Below are positions 51,031 through 59,931 of a stretch of DNA of 64,000 bases, in pieces. The position numbers and the translations under genes are program-made. Origin of the DNA: DASYQD01 sp036005845 (lineage in GTDB: Bacteria > Acidobacteriota > Thermoanaerobaculia > Multivoradales > JAIOJS01); NCBI GenBank assembly GCA_036005845.1, contig DASYQD010000016.1, positions 1-64,000 of the forward strand, written 5' to 3'. The notes under the pieces are model-generated. The model was not told the origin of the DNA and did not search any database. It saw only the letters and a program-made list of their open reading frames with translations. The first letter of the stretch is position 1, and the number at the start of each line of letters is the position of its first letter.

Positions 51031-51219
51031 CGTCTGTCTCCTGGTTGGAGCCGACCTCTCTTGGCGGCTGATGGGGACGTCGAACGAGCTTGTCGGAAAT
51101 CGACGTCCATCGACAAGAGACGACCAGGATTCAGTGACGACCAGGTCCGGTGGATGGTCGTCTCCGCAGCGGCGAGCGTTTCCGCGCTGGAGGGGCGGCC
51201 AACGCCAAACCTCACCTCC

Positions 51220-53226
51220 CTAGAACGGCTCGATCGGCGGTAACGGCGGCAACTCGGCCGGCGGCGCGCTGCTCACACTCTCGGCAGCGGTAGTGGCGTC
51301 GCTCTCGCCAGGCGCGTCGCTCGTCGCTGCAGCGTCCCCGCGGTCGCCTCGCCCGCGCCTGCGGCCGCCGCGGCGGCGACGGCGCTTGGACTTGCCGGTG
51401 CCGGGCTCGCCCGCGGCCACCCTGCCGCTTTCGACGTCGGGGCCTGCACCGTTGAGTGTGGGAGCTTGCGCGGGCTGAATCGTGCCGCCTGTCTCGGGTT
51501 GACCCTGCGCCGCCGCATCACCGTTTCCATTGGCGCCGCGGCCGCGACGTCGCCGGCCGCCGCGCCGACGGCGCGCGCGCCGCTTGCCATTGCCGGTCGC
51601 TTCGTCGCCGTTCGGCTCGGCCTGCGCTTCAGCCTCGACCTCCGCTTCGTCCTCTTCGTCCTCGAGCTCACCGGCTTCGAGCTCCGGCTCTTCCGGCTGC
51701 GGCTCGACGACGCGCGCCGGCTTCGCCGGCTTCACCGGCCGCTCGTCACCGGGCTCGCGGTCGAACCACTCGACCTTTTGCTCCAACCGGCGCAAGTGGC
51801 GGGCGGCGACGACTTCGATCTTGATGTCGAACTCTTCTTCCATCTCCGCCAGCTCGCGGCGACGGCCGTTCTGCAGGGCGTCCGCAAGCTCGGGGTGGAG
51901 GCCGATGCGCACGGACTTCAAGGTGCCGGTCGCCGCGCGCGCTTGAATGCGGCGCACGAGCGCCAGACCCACCATTTCCGGGCTGGCGATGCGGCCCATG
52001 CCGCCGCAGGTAGGGCAGGAGCGGTGGGTGCGCACGAGCAGCGCCTGCTGGATGCGCTGGCGGTTGATCTCGAGCAGGCCGTTGGGGCTCACCTTGCCGA
52101 CGGTGAAGCGGGCCTTGTCGGCCTTCATCGCCTCGCGCAGCTCTTTCTCGAGCTTGCGCTGGTTCTTCTGCGCCCGCATGTCGATGAAGTCGACGACCAC
52201 GAGGCCGCCGATGTCGCGCAGGCGCAGTTGCCGCGCCACTTCGCGTGCCGCTTCGAGATTCGTGTGCAGTGCGGTCTCTTCCTGGGTGGCGGCGCGGGTG
52301 GCGCGGCCGGAGTTGACGTCGATGGCGGTGAGCGCCTCGGTGCGGTCGATGACGATGCTGCCGCCGCCGGGGAGCGGCACGCTGCGCTCGTAGATGCGGT
52401 CGATCTGCGGCTCGACTTCGTAGGCGGAGAACAGCGGCGTGCGCTCGCCCCAGCGCACGAGGCGCGTCTTGGTGCGCGGCATGAAGGCGCGCATGTACTC
52501 CTCGGCGCGCTCGAAGGCGTCGTCGTCGTCGACCACGACCTCGGCGACGCTCTGGTCGAGCGAGTCGCGCAGCGCGCGGACCACGAGGTCCTGGTCGCTG
52601 TAGAGGCGCCGCGTGCCCTTGCCCAGCCGCGCCTCGGTCTCGACGCGCTTCCAAACGCGGAGCAGCGCCTGCAGGTCCTTCTGCAGCGTCGCCTTGGTCT
52701 GCTCGAGGGCGTTGGTGCGCACGATGACGCCGCAGCCTTCGGGCACCTTGAGGCTGCTGACGATGGTCTTGAGCTGCTTGCGCTGGTCCTCGTCCTCCAC
52801 CTTGCGCGAGACGCCGAGCACCGGGTCGAACGGCGTCAGCACGAGGTAGCGGCCGGCGAGCGAGAGGTTGGTCGTCAGCGCCGCGCCCTTGCTGCCCTCG
52901 GCCTCTTTCTGCACCTGCACGACGATCGGCTTGCCGCGCTCGAGCACCTCGTCGATGCGCGCGCGGTGCGCGTTGGACGGCCGCCGGTAGTACGCCTCGG
53001 GCACCACGTCTTGGATGGCGAGGAAGCCGTGCTTCTCGGCGCCGAAGTCGATGAAGGCGGCGTTCAAGGCCGGCTGCACGTTGGCGATGACGCCGCGGAA
53101 GATATTGCCGCGCTGCAGGGCGCCCTCGGCTACCTCGATCTGGTAGCCGGCGAGCAATCCGCCGTCGAGCACGGCGATGCGCACCTCTCCCGGGTTCTCC
53201 GCGTTGATCAGCATGCGTCGCGTCAC
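51220..53226 (-). CDS. Rne/Rng family ribonuclease (RNase E/G)
   Basis: 668 residues from GTG 53226 (GGAGAG upstream; ATG at 53214 possible). N-terminal S1 domain (GNIFRGVIANVQPALNAAFIDFGAEKHGFL), catalytic DNase-I-like part with DRTEALTAIDVNSGR and VVDFIDM (metal-binding aspartates), and the zinc-link CPTCGG with the preceding HRSC. The core ends at about residue 470. The C-terminal ~180 residues are acidic then rich in Arg-Gly (KRRARRRRGGRRRRGRG, KSKRRRRRGGRRRGRG), a low-complexity RNA-binding or scaffold-like tail. Endonuclease acting in rRNA maturation and mRNA decay; degradosome partners not shown. Confidence 0.92.
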   Translation of the reverse strand: MTRRMLINAENPGEVRIAVLDGGLLAGYQIEVAEGALQRGNIFRGVIANVQPALNAAFIDFGAEKHGFLAIQDVVPEAYYRRPSNAHRARIDEVLERGKPIVVQVQKEAEGSKGAALTTNLSLAGRYLVLTPFDPVLGVSRKVEDEDQRKQLKTIVSSLKVPEGCGVIVRTNALEQTKATLQKDLQALLRVWKRVETEARLGKGTRRLYSDQDLVVRALRDSLDQSVAEVVVDDDDAFERAEEYMRAFMPRTKTRLVRWGERTPLFSAYEVEPQIDRIYERSVPLPGGGSIVIDRTEALTAIDVNSGRATRAATQEETALHTNLEAAREVARQLRLRDIGGLVVVDFIDMRAQKNQRKLEKELREAMKADKARFTVGKVSPNGLLEINRQRIQQALLVRTHRSCPTCGGMGRIASPEMVGLALVRRIQARAATGTLKSVRIGLHPELADALQNGRRRELAEMEEEFDIKIEVVAARHLRRLEQKVEWFDREPGDERPVKPAKPARVVEPQPEEPELEAGELEDEEDEAEVEAEAQAEPNGDEATGNGKRRARRRRGGRRRRGRGANGNGDAAAQGQPETGGTIQPAQAPTLNGAGPDVESGRVAAGEPGTGKSKRRRRRGGRRRGRGDRGDAAATSDAPGESDATTAAESVSSAPPAELPPLPPIEPF

Positions 53227-53459
53227 GGCGCTCTCCGTCTGGCTATGTTGCGGGGGCGCGCGATGCGCGCGCTCGTCCCGATGGGCTCAGGGTCCGGATG
53301 ATCCGGGCTTCCCGGCTGTGTTGAGAGATTGGGTAGGGCGAGCGAAGTTGGGAACGAAAGATCTGCCCACCGGTCTGGAAGCCTAGCCGATGCAAGGCCA
53401 TGCAGCAAGCGGCGGGGGCCGGAGCCGCCGTGTCGTCGGTGCGTTACGATGAGCCGACC

Positions 53460-54074
53460 ATGGCCAACTGCCCGTACTGCGGCACGCCGTATCCGGAGGG
53501 CGCCAGTTATTGCGCCACCTGCGGCCAGCCGGTCGCGAACGTCCTGGCGCCCGCTGCCGCGAAGCCCGACAAGAACCTCAAGGCCCTGGTCTGGATCGCG
53601 GTCGCCGGCGGCTGCCTGCTGGTGGCGATCGCCGTGGCGGGCATCGTCGCCGCACTCGTCATTCCCAACTTCCTCGACGCGCTGCAGAAGGCGAAGCAGA
53701 AGCGCACGATCGCCGACGTGCGCACGATCGCCACTGCGCTGGAGTCGGCGCGCGCCGACGCCGGGCACTATCCGGCGGTGAACGACGCGGCGGCGCTGGG
53801 AACGGCGCTCGCCGGCCACGGCTACAGCGGCAAGGGGCAGGACGGGTGGAACCGTCCGCTGCGCTACACCTGTCTGCAGCAGGAGGGCGACGGCTGCTCG
53901 AGCTACGAGCTGGCGAGCGGCGGCCGCGACGGCGCCTTCGAGCACGCGCCCGGCGAATACGAGCACGAGTCGTTCGAGCCCACCGCCTACGACTCCGACA
54001 TCGTGATGAGCGACGGCATGTTCAGCCGCTGGCCGAACGGGCAGGGGCGGTCGGCGAGCGCTGGCGGCGGCTGA
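53460..54074 (+). CDS. Zinc-ribbon protein with pseudopilin (GspG-like) core
   Basis: 204 residues from the ATG at 53460. Residues 1-25 are a zinc ribbon with paired CxxC (CPYCGTPYPEGASYCATCG). A membrane helix (about 40-62, LVWIAVAGGCLLVAIAVAGIVAALVI) is followed by PNFLDALQKAKQKRTIADVRTIATALESARADAGHYP and GYSGKGQDGWNRPLRYTC, the helix and C-terminal motif of type II secretion major pseudopilins. The usual leader peptide with G|FTLIE cleavage site is replaced by the zinc ribbon, so it may be non-cleaved. Convergent with the VapC gene, 10 nt apart. Confidence 0.78.
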   Translation: MANCPYCGTPYPEGASYCATCGQPVANVLAPAAAKPDKNLKALVWIAVAGGCLLVAIAVAGIVAALVIPNFLDALQKAKQKRTIADVRTIATALESARADAGHYPAVNDAAALGTALAGHGYSGKGQDGWNRPLRYTCLQQEGDGCSSYELASGGRDGAFEHAPGEYEHESFEPTAYDSDIVMSDGMFSRWPNGQGRSASAGGG

Positions 54075-54083
54075 CCACCAGGC

Positions 54084-54572
54084 TCAGGCCCGTTTGGTCT
54101 TGCGGCGCCGGCGGCGCTTGGATGTGCCGCCGTAGACACCCGCCGACTCGTGCACCTCTTCGGCGAGTACGGCAAGAATGAGGTCGGGAGCTATGGCGCG
54201 CACGGGTCCGTGTCTGAACCCTGCTGGATCGCGCGTCGCTATCGCGTCGCAGCGTGCCGCTTCTGCCGCCGCGGCCGTCACGGCGTCCTCGAAATCGGCG
54301 TGCTCGACGAGGGCCGCACGTCGCACGACAGCGTCGTCGACTTCCGCCACTCTCAAGAATGACAGCAGATACCTCACGGCCCGGTGCGCCGTCGCACGGT
54401 TCCGTTGTTTGGCGGTGAGATAGAAGATGGTGGTGAAAGCGTGAGCCGCGAGATAGCCCTCGCAGCGGCCCGCCTCGACGGCGGAGAGCAACGCGGCGGA
54501 CATCGCGCTGTGCGGCTGTCGATCGAGGACCACGTCGAGCGCGACGTTGGTGTCGATGAGGACCCTTCTCAC
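54084..54572 (-). CDS. PIN-domain toxin (VapC-like)
   Basis: 162 residues. PIN fold with acidic positions in RRVLIDTNVALDVVLDRQP (first Asp), then the second and third acids in DDAVVRRAALVEHADFEDAVTAAAAEAARCDAIATRDPAGF; the tail is very basic (SKRRRRRKTKRA), which might bind RNA. Endoribonuclease toxins of this type cleave tRNA or rRNA. ATG overlaps the antitoxin stop by 4 nt. Likely functional, since no frameshift is seen. Confidence 0.87.
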   Translation of the reverse strand: MRRVLIDTNVALDVVLDRQPHSAMSAALLSAVEAGRCEGYLAAHAFTTIFYLTAKQRNRATAHRAVRYLLSFLRVAEVDDAVVRRAALVEHADFEDAVTAAAAEAARCDAIATRDPAGFRHGPVRAIAPDLILAVLAEEVHESAGVYGGTSKRRRRRKTKRA

Positions 54573-54796
54573 CGGTACTTCCGTTCGAGATAACGGTAGT
54601 AGTCCTCCGGGTCGGCGCCTTTGGCGATGCCGCGCAACCGCGCCACCATCGGCGTGAGCTCGACGTCGTCGAGAGGCTGGCTGATGCGGTCGAGCATGCG
54701 CTCGACGATCGCCGACACAGACGTTCCGCGAGCCTCGGCATAGCGCTTGGCGCGAGCGATGACGTCGTCGTCGACGCTCAGAGTCAACTTGGCCAT
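54569..54796 (-). CDS. Antitoxin (DUF6364/VapB-like ribbon-helix-helix)
   Basis: 75 residues: AKLTLSVDDDVIARAKRYAEARGTSVSAIVERMLDRI, a ribbon-helix-helix DNA-binding N-terminus, then DVELTPMVARLRGIAKGADPEDYYRYLERKY, the toxin-binding part. It should repress its own promoter, which overlaps strong palindromes just upstream, and neutralise the PIN toxin encoded next. Its start appears to coincide with or be immediately next to the expected transcription start, so the message may be leaderless. Confidence 0.85.
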   Translation of the reverse strand: MAKLTLSVDDDVIARAKRYAEARGTSVSAIVERMLDRISQPLDDVELTPMVARLRGIAKGADPEDYYRYLERKYR

Positions 54797-54802
54797 GTAC
54801 GT

Positions 54803-54831
54803 ACTGTACTTGAATTCTAGATACGTATCAA
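54803..54831 (-). promoter_or_regulatory. Sigma70-type promoter and operator palindromes of the VapBC-like pair
   Basis: On the minus strand, TTGATA (54831-54826) and TACAGT (54808-54803) are spaced by 17 nt, a near-consensus vegetative promoter. Perfect palindromes GATACGTATC (54820-54829) and GTACGTAC (54797-54804) overlap the -35 and the start region, suitable for antitoxin binding. The -10 element is only about 7 nt before the ATG, implying a leaderless transcript. Confidence 0.72.
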
Positions 54832-54835
54832 GTGC

Positions 54836-56122
54836 TCAGCGACTCGCCGCTGCCACCACTCGTTCGAGGTGCTTCAGGCCGCGTTCGACTTCATCTATTG
54901 GTGGGCCGAAAGAAAGCCTCACATGCTGCCGGAAGCGCGCAAGTCTTCGCGATCGCCGCTGCCCAGGGTTGACGTCGAAGAAGACGCCCGGCACGCAGAT
55001 CACCTTCTGCGCCAGCGCGGCGCCAAAGAAGGTCATGCAGTCGTCGAGGGGCTCCGGCAATCCCGCGAGCGAGGCGAACACGTAGAAGCTGCCCTGCGGC
55101 TCGAGGTCGATGCCCAGGCCGAGCTCGCGCACGCGGCGCACCATCAGTGCGCGCTTTTCGAGAAAGGCGCGCCGTAGCGCCGCGAGCTCCGCCTCTACCG
55201 CCGCCGGCTCGAGCAGCGGCACCGCGGCGCGCTGCAGCGGCCGCGAGCCGCCGCCGTCGAGAAACGAGCCGGCGCTCGCCAGCGCTTCGATGACGCGCTT
55301 CGGGCCGAGCGTCCAGCTCACGCGCCAGCCGGGGTAGCGCCAGTTCTTCGTCAGGCCGTCGAGGATTACCACCGGATCGAGGTCGACGTCCTCGACGTAG
55401 CGCGCGGCGCTCTCCATCGGCGGCGCGCCCGCGGCCCACACGTAGTGCGAGTAGAACTCGTCGATGAGGAGCGCGCAGCCGAGCTCACGCGCCGTCGACA
55501 CCCACGCGGCGAGCTCGTCGCCCCACACCAGCCGCCCCGTGGGGTTGCAAGGGTTCGACATCAGCACGCCGGAGAGGCCGCGGCCGAGGATCTCCCGGCG
55601 AAGGTCGCTGGCGTCGAAGGCGAAGCCGCGTTCGGCGTCGAGCAGGATCGGCGTCGGCAGGAAGGCGCGGAAGATGTCGAGCAGCTCCTCGTACGCGGTG
55701 TAGTCGGGGAGGAAGTGGCCGAGGTGGATCTGGCCGAGCGACGCTGCGGCGCGAGTCAGCGCGGCGCGGCCGCCGCCGGCGATGCAGACGTTCTCGGCGC
55801 TGTACTGCGAGCGCAGGCCGCGGCGATACGTGCGGTTGTAGAAGTCGGCTACCGCCGCGCGCAGCTCGGGCAGTCCCGCGACCGGTGCGTACTCCTGGTC
55901 GCGCGGGTCGACGGGTACCGCCTCGACGCGCGGCGGCGCGCCGGGAAGCTCGCCGGTCTCCGGTTGCCCCTGGCCGAGGTTGGCCCACTCGGGATGGCCG
56001 GCGCGGTAGCCGCGCGCGGCCGCCTCTTCGGTGACGAAGATGACACCCGTGCGCGGCACCGGGCGGAAAGCGCCGCCGAGTGCGACGCTGCCTTGGTTGG
56101 GGCGCGGGTCGGCCGGGTCCAT
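54836..56122 (-). CDS. Class I/II PLP-dependent aminotransferase
   Basis: 428 residues from the ATG at 56122. Fold-type I aminotransferase: EYAPVAGLPELRAAVADFYNRTYRRG, AGGGRAALTRAAASL, SNPCNPTGRLV, LIDEFYSHYVW, and the PLP-lysine in ILDGLTKNWRYPGWRVSW (near residue 257), with C-terminal LSFGPP. Transfers an amino group from an amino acid to a keto acid. Third gene of an operon behind DUF1015 and serC, so a role in amino acid metabolism is likely; exact substrate not assignable. Its 3' end lies just beyond the VapBC promoter. Confidence 0.88.
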   Translation of the reverse strand: MDPADPRPNQGSVALGGAFRPVPRTGVIFVTEEAAARGYRAGHPEWANLGQGQPETGELPGAPPRVEAVPVDPRDQEYAPVAGLPELRAAVADFYNRTYRRGLRSQYSAENVCIAGGGRAALTRAAASLGQIHLGHFLPDYTAYEELLDIFRAFLPTPILLDAERGFAFDASDLRREILGRGLSGVLMSNPCNPTGRLVWGDELAAWVSTARELGCALLIDEFYSHYVWAAGAPPMESAARYVEDVDLDPVVILDGLTKNWRYPGWRVSWTLGPKRVIEALASAGSFLDGGGSRPLQRAAVPLLEPAAVEAELAALRRAFLEKRALMVRRVRELGLGIDLEPQGSFYVFASLAGLPEPLDDCMTFFGAALAQKVICVPGVFFDVNPGQRRSRRLARFRQHVRLSFGPPIDEVERGLKHLERVVAAASR

Positions 56123-56156
56123 CCGCGCAGGGTAGCAGCGGGCTCCGCCGCGGCGG

Positions 56157-57239
56157 TTACGCGGCGCGCTTCTCGAACTCGCGCAGGAACGCGACCAGCG
56201 CCTCGACGCCCTCGACCGGCAGCGCGTTATAGATCGACGCGCGCAACCCGCCAACGGCGCGATGGCCCTTCAACCCGACGAGCCCCGCCGCCGTCGCCTC
56301 CTTGGCGAAGCGCTCCTCGAGCGACTCGTCGGCGAGCCGGAAGGTGACGTTCATCCGCGAGCGGCTGTCCTTCTCCGCCGTCGGCCGGTAGAAGTCGGTG
56401 GCGTCGAGCGCGTCGTAGAGCAGCTTCGCCTTCGCCTCGTTGCGCTCGCCGACGCCGGCGAGCCCGCCGTTGCGCTTCAACCACTGCGTGCACAGGTACG
56501 AGATGTAGATCGGCCAGGTGGGCGGCGTGTTGTAGAGCGAGTCCTTCTCGGCGTAGGTGCGGTAGTTGAGCATCGTCGGCAGCGTCTTCGGCCCGCGGGC
56601 GAGCAGCTCCTTGCGGGCCACCGCGACGGTGAGGCCGGCGGGGCCGAGGTTCTTCTGCGCGCCGGCGTAGAGGAGCGCGTAGCGGGAGAGATCGAGCGGC
56701 CGCGACAGGAAGTCCGACGAGACATCGGCGACGACCGGCGGCGCCACCGGCGGCGGGTCGCCCGCCCACTGCGTGCCGTAGATCGTGTTGTTGCTGGTGA
56801 CGTGCAGGTAATCGACGCCGTCGGCGACTTTGATCTCGTCCGCGCGCGGGATGCGGCGGAACTTGTCGCCTTCGCTCGTGGCGGCGATCTCCACCGTGCC
56901 GTGCTTCTGCGCTTCGGCCACCGCCTTCTGCGACCACTCGCCGGTCACCACGTAAGCGGCGCGGCCGCCGCTCATCAGATTCATCGGCACCATCGAGAAC
57001 TGGGTGCTGGCGCCGCCCTGCATCAGCATCACCACCCACTCGTCGCCGGCGCCGAGCAGCTCCTTGATGCCGTTCATCAGGCCGAAGTGGATCTCTTCGT
57101 ACGGCTTGCTGCGGTGGGAGAGCTCCATGACCCCCATGCCGGTGCCCTTGTAGTCGAGCAGCCCCTCGCGCGCTTCTTCGAGCACTTCCTGCGGCAGCGT
57201 GCCCGGACCGGGGTTGAGGTTATGGACGCGGTGGGTCAT
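56157..57239 (-). CDS. serC: Phosphoserine transaminase
   Basis: 360 residues from the ATG at 57239, preceded by AGGAG about 8 nt away. Converts 3-phosphohydroxypyruvate and glutamate to phosphoserine in serine biosynthesis, also used for vitamin B6. Motifs: NLNPGPGTLPQEVLEEA, MGVMELSHRSKPYEEI, VMLMQGGASTQFSMVPMNL, DVSSDFLSRPLDL, YAGAQKNLGPAGLTV (PLP-Lys) and HRAVGGLRASIYNALPVEGVEAL. Normal length. Cotranscribed with DUF1015 (31 nt upstream) and an aminotransferase (34 nt downstream). Confidence 0.95.
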   Translation of the reverse strand: MTHRVHNLNPGPGTLPQEVLEEAREGLLDYKGTGMGVMELSHRSKPYEEIHFGLMNGIKELLGAGDEWVVMLMQGGASTQFSMVPMNLMSGGRAAYVVTGEWSQKAVAEAQKHGTVEIAATSEGDKFRRIPRADEIKVADGVDYLHVTSNNTIYGTQWAGDPPPVAPPVVADVSSDFLSRPLDLSRYALLYAGAQKNLGPAGLTVAVARKELLARGPKTLPTMLNYRTYAEKDSLYNTPPTWPIYISYLCTQWLKRNGGLAGVGERNEAKAKLLYDALDATDFYRPTAEKDSRSRMNVTFRLADESLEERFAKEATAAGLVGLKGHRAVGGLRASIYNALPVEGVEALVAFLREFEKRAA

Positions 57240-57270
57240 GGGGATCTCCTCAGCAACCTTTTGCAAACCT

Positions 57271-58515
57271 TTAGAACTCGTGCACCGCGAGGCCGGAACG
57301 CAGCTTGGGCTCGAACCAGGTCGACTTCGGCGGCATCATGCGGCCGGCGTCAGCGACGGCCATCAGCTCGGCCATCGACGTCGCGTGGAGCGCGAAGGCG
57401 ACGCCCTCGCCGCGGCGGTCGACGCGGCGCACCAGCTCCTCGGGGCCGCGGATGCCGCCGACGAACTCGATGCGCTGCGAGGTGCGCGGATCGTCGATGC
57501 CGAGCAGCGGCGCCAGCACCAGCGACTGCAGAATGGCGGCGTCGAGGCTCGCCACCGGATCGGGATCGCCGATGGCGGCTGGCGGCGCGGCCAGCTCGTG
57601 CCACGCGCCGGCGAGGTACATGGAGAAGCGGCCGCGGCCGGACGGCACTGGACCACCCGGGCTGACCGTCATCAACTCGCGCAGCCGCGCCAGCAGCTCG
57701 TCCGCCGTCATGCCGTTGAGGTCGTGGACGACGCGGTGGTAGGGAAGGATCTGCAGCTGGCCGGCGGGGAAGACGACGGCGAGGAAGTTGTCGGCCTCGA
57801 CGGCGCCGACGTCGTGCCCGGCGGCGTCGCCGGCGGAGCGGCGTACGGCGGCGCGCGCGCGGCTGGCGGCCGCGCAGCGGTGGTGGCCGTCGGCGACGTA
57901 GAGCGCCGGCACTCCGGCGAAGGCGGCCTCGAGCTCGGCCGCGGCCGCCGCGTCGGCCCGCCAGACGGTGTGTTGCACGCCGTCGACGGCGGTGAAGTCG
58001 TAGAGCGGCTCGCCGGCAACGATGCGCGCCACCACGGCGTCGATCGCCGCCTCGTCGCGATAAGCGAGAAACACCGGCTCGCTGTGCGCCGGCAGCGACA
58101 GCAGGTGGCGGACGCGGTCGTCCTCCTTGTCGGGGCGCGTCTTCTCGTGCTTCTTGATCAGGTCGTCGTCGTACTCGTCGACCGACGCACAGCCCATGAC
58201 GCCGAGCTGCGCGTGGCCGTTCATCACCTGGCGGTAGACGAAGAGCGCGGGCTCGTCGTCGCGCGCGAGCACGCCGTCGCAGAGGAGGTGCTTGTAGGCG
58301 GTGGCGCCTTGCGCGTAGACCTCGTCGTCGTGCGGGTCGGTGCCCTCGGGCAGGTCGATCTCGGGGCGGATGACGTGAAGGAAGCTGATCGGATTGCCGG
58401 CGGCGAGCTGCTTCGCCTCGGCGGTGTCGACGACGTCGTAGGGCACGCTGGCGACGCGCGCGGCGAGCTCGGCGGTCGCCGGCCGGACGGCGCGGAAGGG
58501 TCGGACGGTGGCCAT
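57271..58515 (-). CDS. DUF1015 family protein
   Basis: 414 residues from the ATG at 58515; upstream in-frame sequence is the antisense of the next gene. Typical DUF1015 plan: TVRPFRAVRPATAELAARVASVPYDVVD, NPISFLHVIRPEIDLP, YRQVMNGHAQLGVMGCASVDEY, KHEKTRPDKEDDRVRHLL, VADGHHRCAAASR and the C-terminal MMPPKSTWFEPKLRSGL. The family is conserved next to serA/serC genes in many phyla, and is predicted to act in serine metabolism or as a kinase-like enzyme using SerK-type chemistry; the activity here is inferred from operon context. First gene of the serC operon. Confidence 0.9.
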   Translation of the reverse strand: MATVRPFRAVRPATAELAARVASVPYDVVDTAEAKQLAAGNPISFLHVIRPEIDLPEGTDPHDDEVYAQGATAYKHLLCDGVLARDDEPALFVYRQVMNGHAQLGVMGCASVDEYDDDLIKKHEKTRPDKEDDRVRHLLSLPAHSEPVFLAYRDEAAIDAVVARIVAGEPLYDFTAVDGVQHTVWRADAAAAAELEAAFAGVPALYVADGHHRCAAASRARAAVRRSAGDAAGHDVGAVEADNFLAVVFPAGQLQILPYHRVVHDLNGMTADELLARLRELMTVSPGGPVPSGRGRFSMYLAGAWHELAAPPAAIGDPDPVASLDAAILQSLVLAPLLGIDDPRTSQRIEFVGGIRGPEELVRRVDRRGEGVAFALHATSMAELMAVADAGRMMPPKSTWFEPKLRSGLAVHEF

Positions 58516-58587
58516 GGTACGGCGAATCCTATCGTTTCTCCGCAGGCACGGCCGTTGCCCCTCGACACCGGCTGGAGGGCAAATCCC

Positions 58588-59925
58588 ATGCGACATCCGG
58601 CGGTCCTGGCGTGCGGTGCGGCGGTGGTGTGGATGGTCGGAGCTACGGCGGTGGCGAGGGGCGCTGACGCAGGCGCGACAACGACTTCCGAGCTCGCGGC
58701 GGTCGCATCGCGTGCCGCGGCGGGAGACCTCGACGCCGCGCACGTGCTGCGCGCCGCCGGCCCCGCAGGCCTGTCCGCGTTGTTGGACGCCGGCGTCGCC
58801 GAAGCAGGCCGCGGCGATGACGCGACGCGCGCGATCGACGAGCGCGCGATCGATCCTCGCGCACTCGACCTCGTCTGCGCGCAGGTCGATTGCGCGGCGT
58901 CGCACCTCTACTGGTACACGGACTTCGCGGCGGCGCGGGCCGAGGCCGAGCGCAGCGGCAAGCCGATCGTCGTGTTGCGCCTCCTCGGCCGCTTAGACGA
59001 GCAGCTTTCCTGCGCCAACAGCCGCTACTTCCGGCTCGTGCTCTACAGCGATCCGTCGATCGCCGGCTGGCTGCGCGAGCACGCCGTCCTCTACTGGACC
59101 TCCGAGCGTCCGGTGCCGAAGGTGACCGTCGACTTCGGCGACGGCCGCCGTCTCGTCGGCACCGTGACCGGCAACAGCATCCACTACATGCTCGACCCGC
59201 ACGGGCGGATCGTCGATGGCATGCCGGGGCTGCACACCCCGCAGCGCTTCCTCGCCTGGCTGCAGGACGCGTCGCAGCTCGCCACGCGTTGGGCGCCGCT
59301 GCCCGACGCGCGCTTCGTCGCGGTGTCGCACGAAGAACATGCGCATCGTTACCAACAAATCCTCGATGATCTCGTCGGCGAGCTCACCGAGCGCGGCTGG
59401 TCGAAGGCGGCGGCGCTCGAGGCCTGGGGCGAGCCGGAGAAGGCCGAGCAGGCAGCGAACCCCACCGCGGGCGACGCGGCGCGGCTGGCGCTGTCGAAGG
59501 GAGTGGCCGAGCGCCCGCTCCTGGCGGCGATGGGCGCCTCGCCAACGTTCCCCGCGCCTTCCAACGCCGTCGCCTCGCTCGTGCCCACGCAGCGCTGGGG
59601 TGCGCGGATCTCGCCCGAGAGCAGGCGGCTGATCGTGGCGCGCGCGCCGTCGACGGCCGACGACGATGTGAACGCCGCGATGATGCGGCTGGAGGTCCGC
59701 CTCGCCGAGGACGGGCTCCGCAACGAGGCATTCCTGCACCGGCGCATCCACGACATCCTGTCGCGCACCTACGGCTTGTGGAGTTGGCAGGACCTCAACG
59801 ACTGGGTGTACACGACCCTGTTCCTCACGCCGACGAGCGATCCGTGGCTCGGGCTGGAGCCGACGGAGCTGCTGTGGGCGGTGGCGCCGGTTGCGCCGGC
59901 AGCCGAGAGCGGCGGGCGGCCGTAA
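58588..59925 (+). CDS. Exported thioredoxin-fold protein of unknown function
   Basis: 445 residues from ATG 58588 with GGAGGG 8 nt upstream. Signal peptide (VLACGAAVVWMVGATAVARGA). Residues about 110-225 resemble a thioredoxin-like (DUF255/thioredoxin_7-type) fold: LYWYTDFAAARAEAERSGKPIVVLRLLGRLDEQLSCANSRYFRLVLYSDPSIAGWLREH, lacking a CxxC active site (only single Cys in SCANS). The remaining C-terminal ~200 residues have no recognised family. Periplasmic. Divergent from the DUF1015-serC operon; a convergent repeat lies downstream. Confidence 0.72.
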   Translation: MRHPAVLACGAAVVWMVGATAVARGADAGATTTSELAAVASRAAAGDLDAAHVLRAAGPAGLSALLDAGVAEAGRGDDATRAIDERAIDPRALDLVCAQVDCAASHLYWYTDFAAARAEAERSGKPIVVLRLLGRLDEQLSCANSRYFRLVLYSDPSIAGWLREHAVLYWTSERPVPKVTVDFGDGRRLVGTVTGNSIHYMLDPHGRIVDGMPGLHTPQRFLAWLQDASQLATRWAPLPDARFVAVSHEEHAHRYQQILDDLVGELTERGWSKAAALEAWGEPEKAEQAANPTAGDAARLALSKGVAERPLLAAMGASPTFPAPSNAVASLVPTQRWGARISPESRRLIVARAPSTADDDVNAAMMRLEVRLAEDGLRNEAFLHRRIHDILSRTYGLWSWQDLNDWVYTTLFLTPTSDPWLGLEPTELLWAVAPVAPAAESGGRP

Positions 59926-59931
59926 CCCAAC

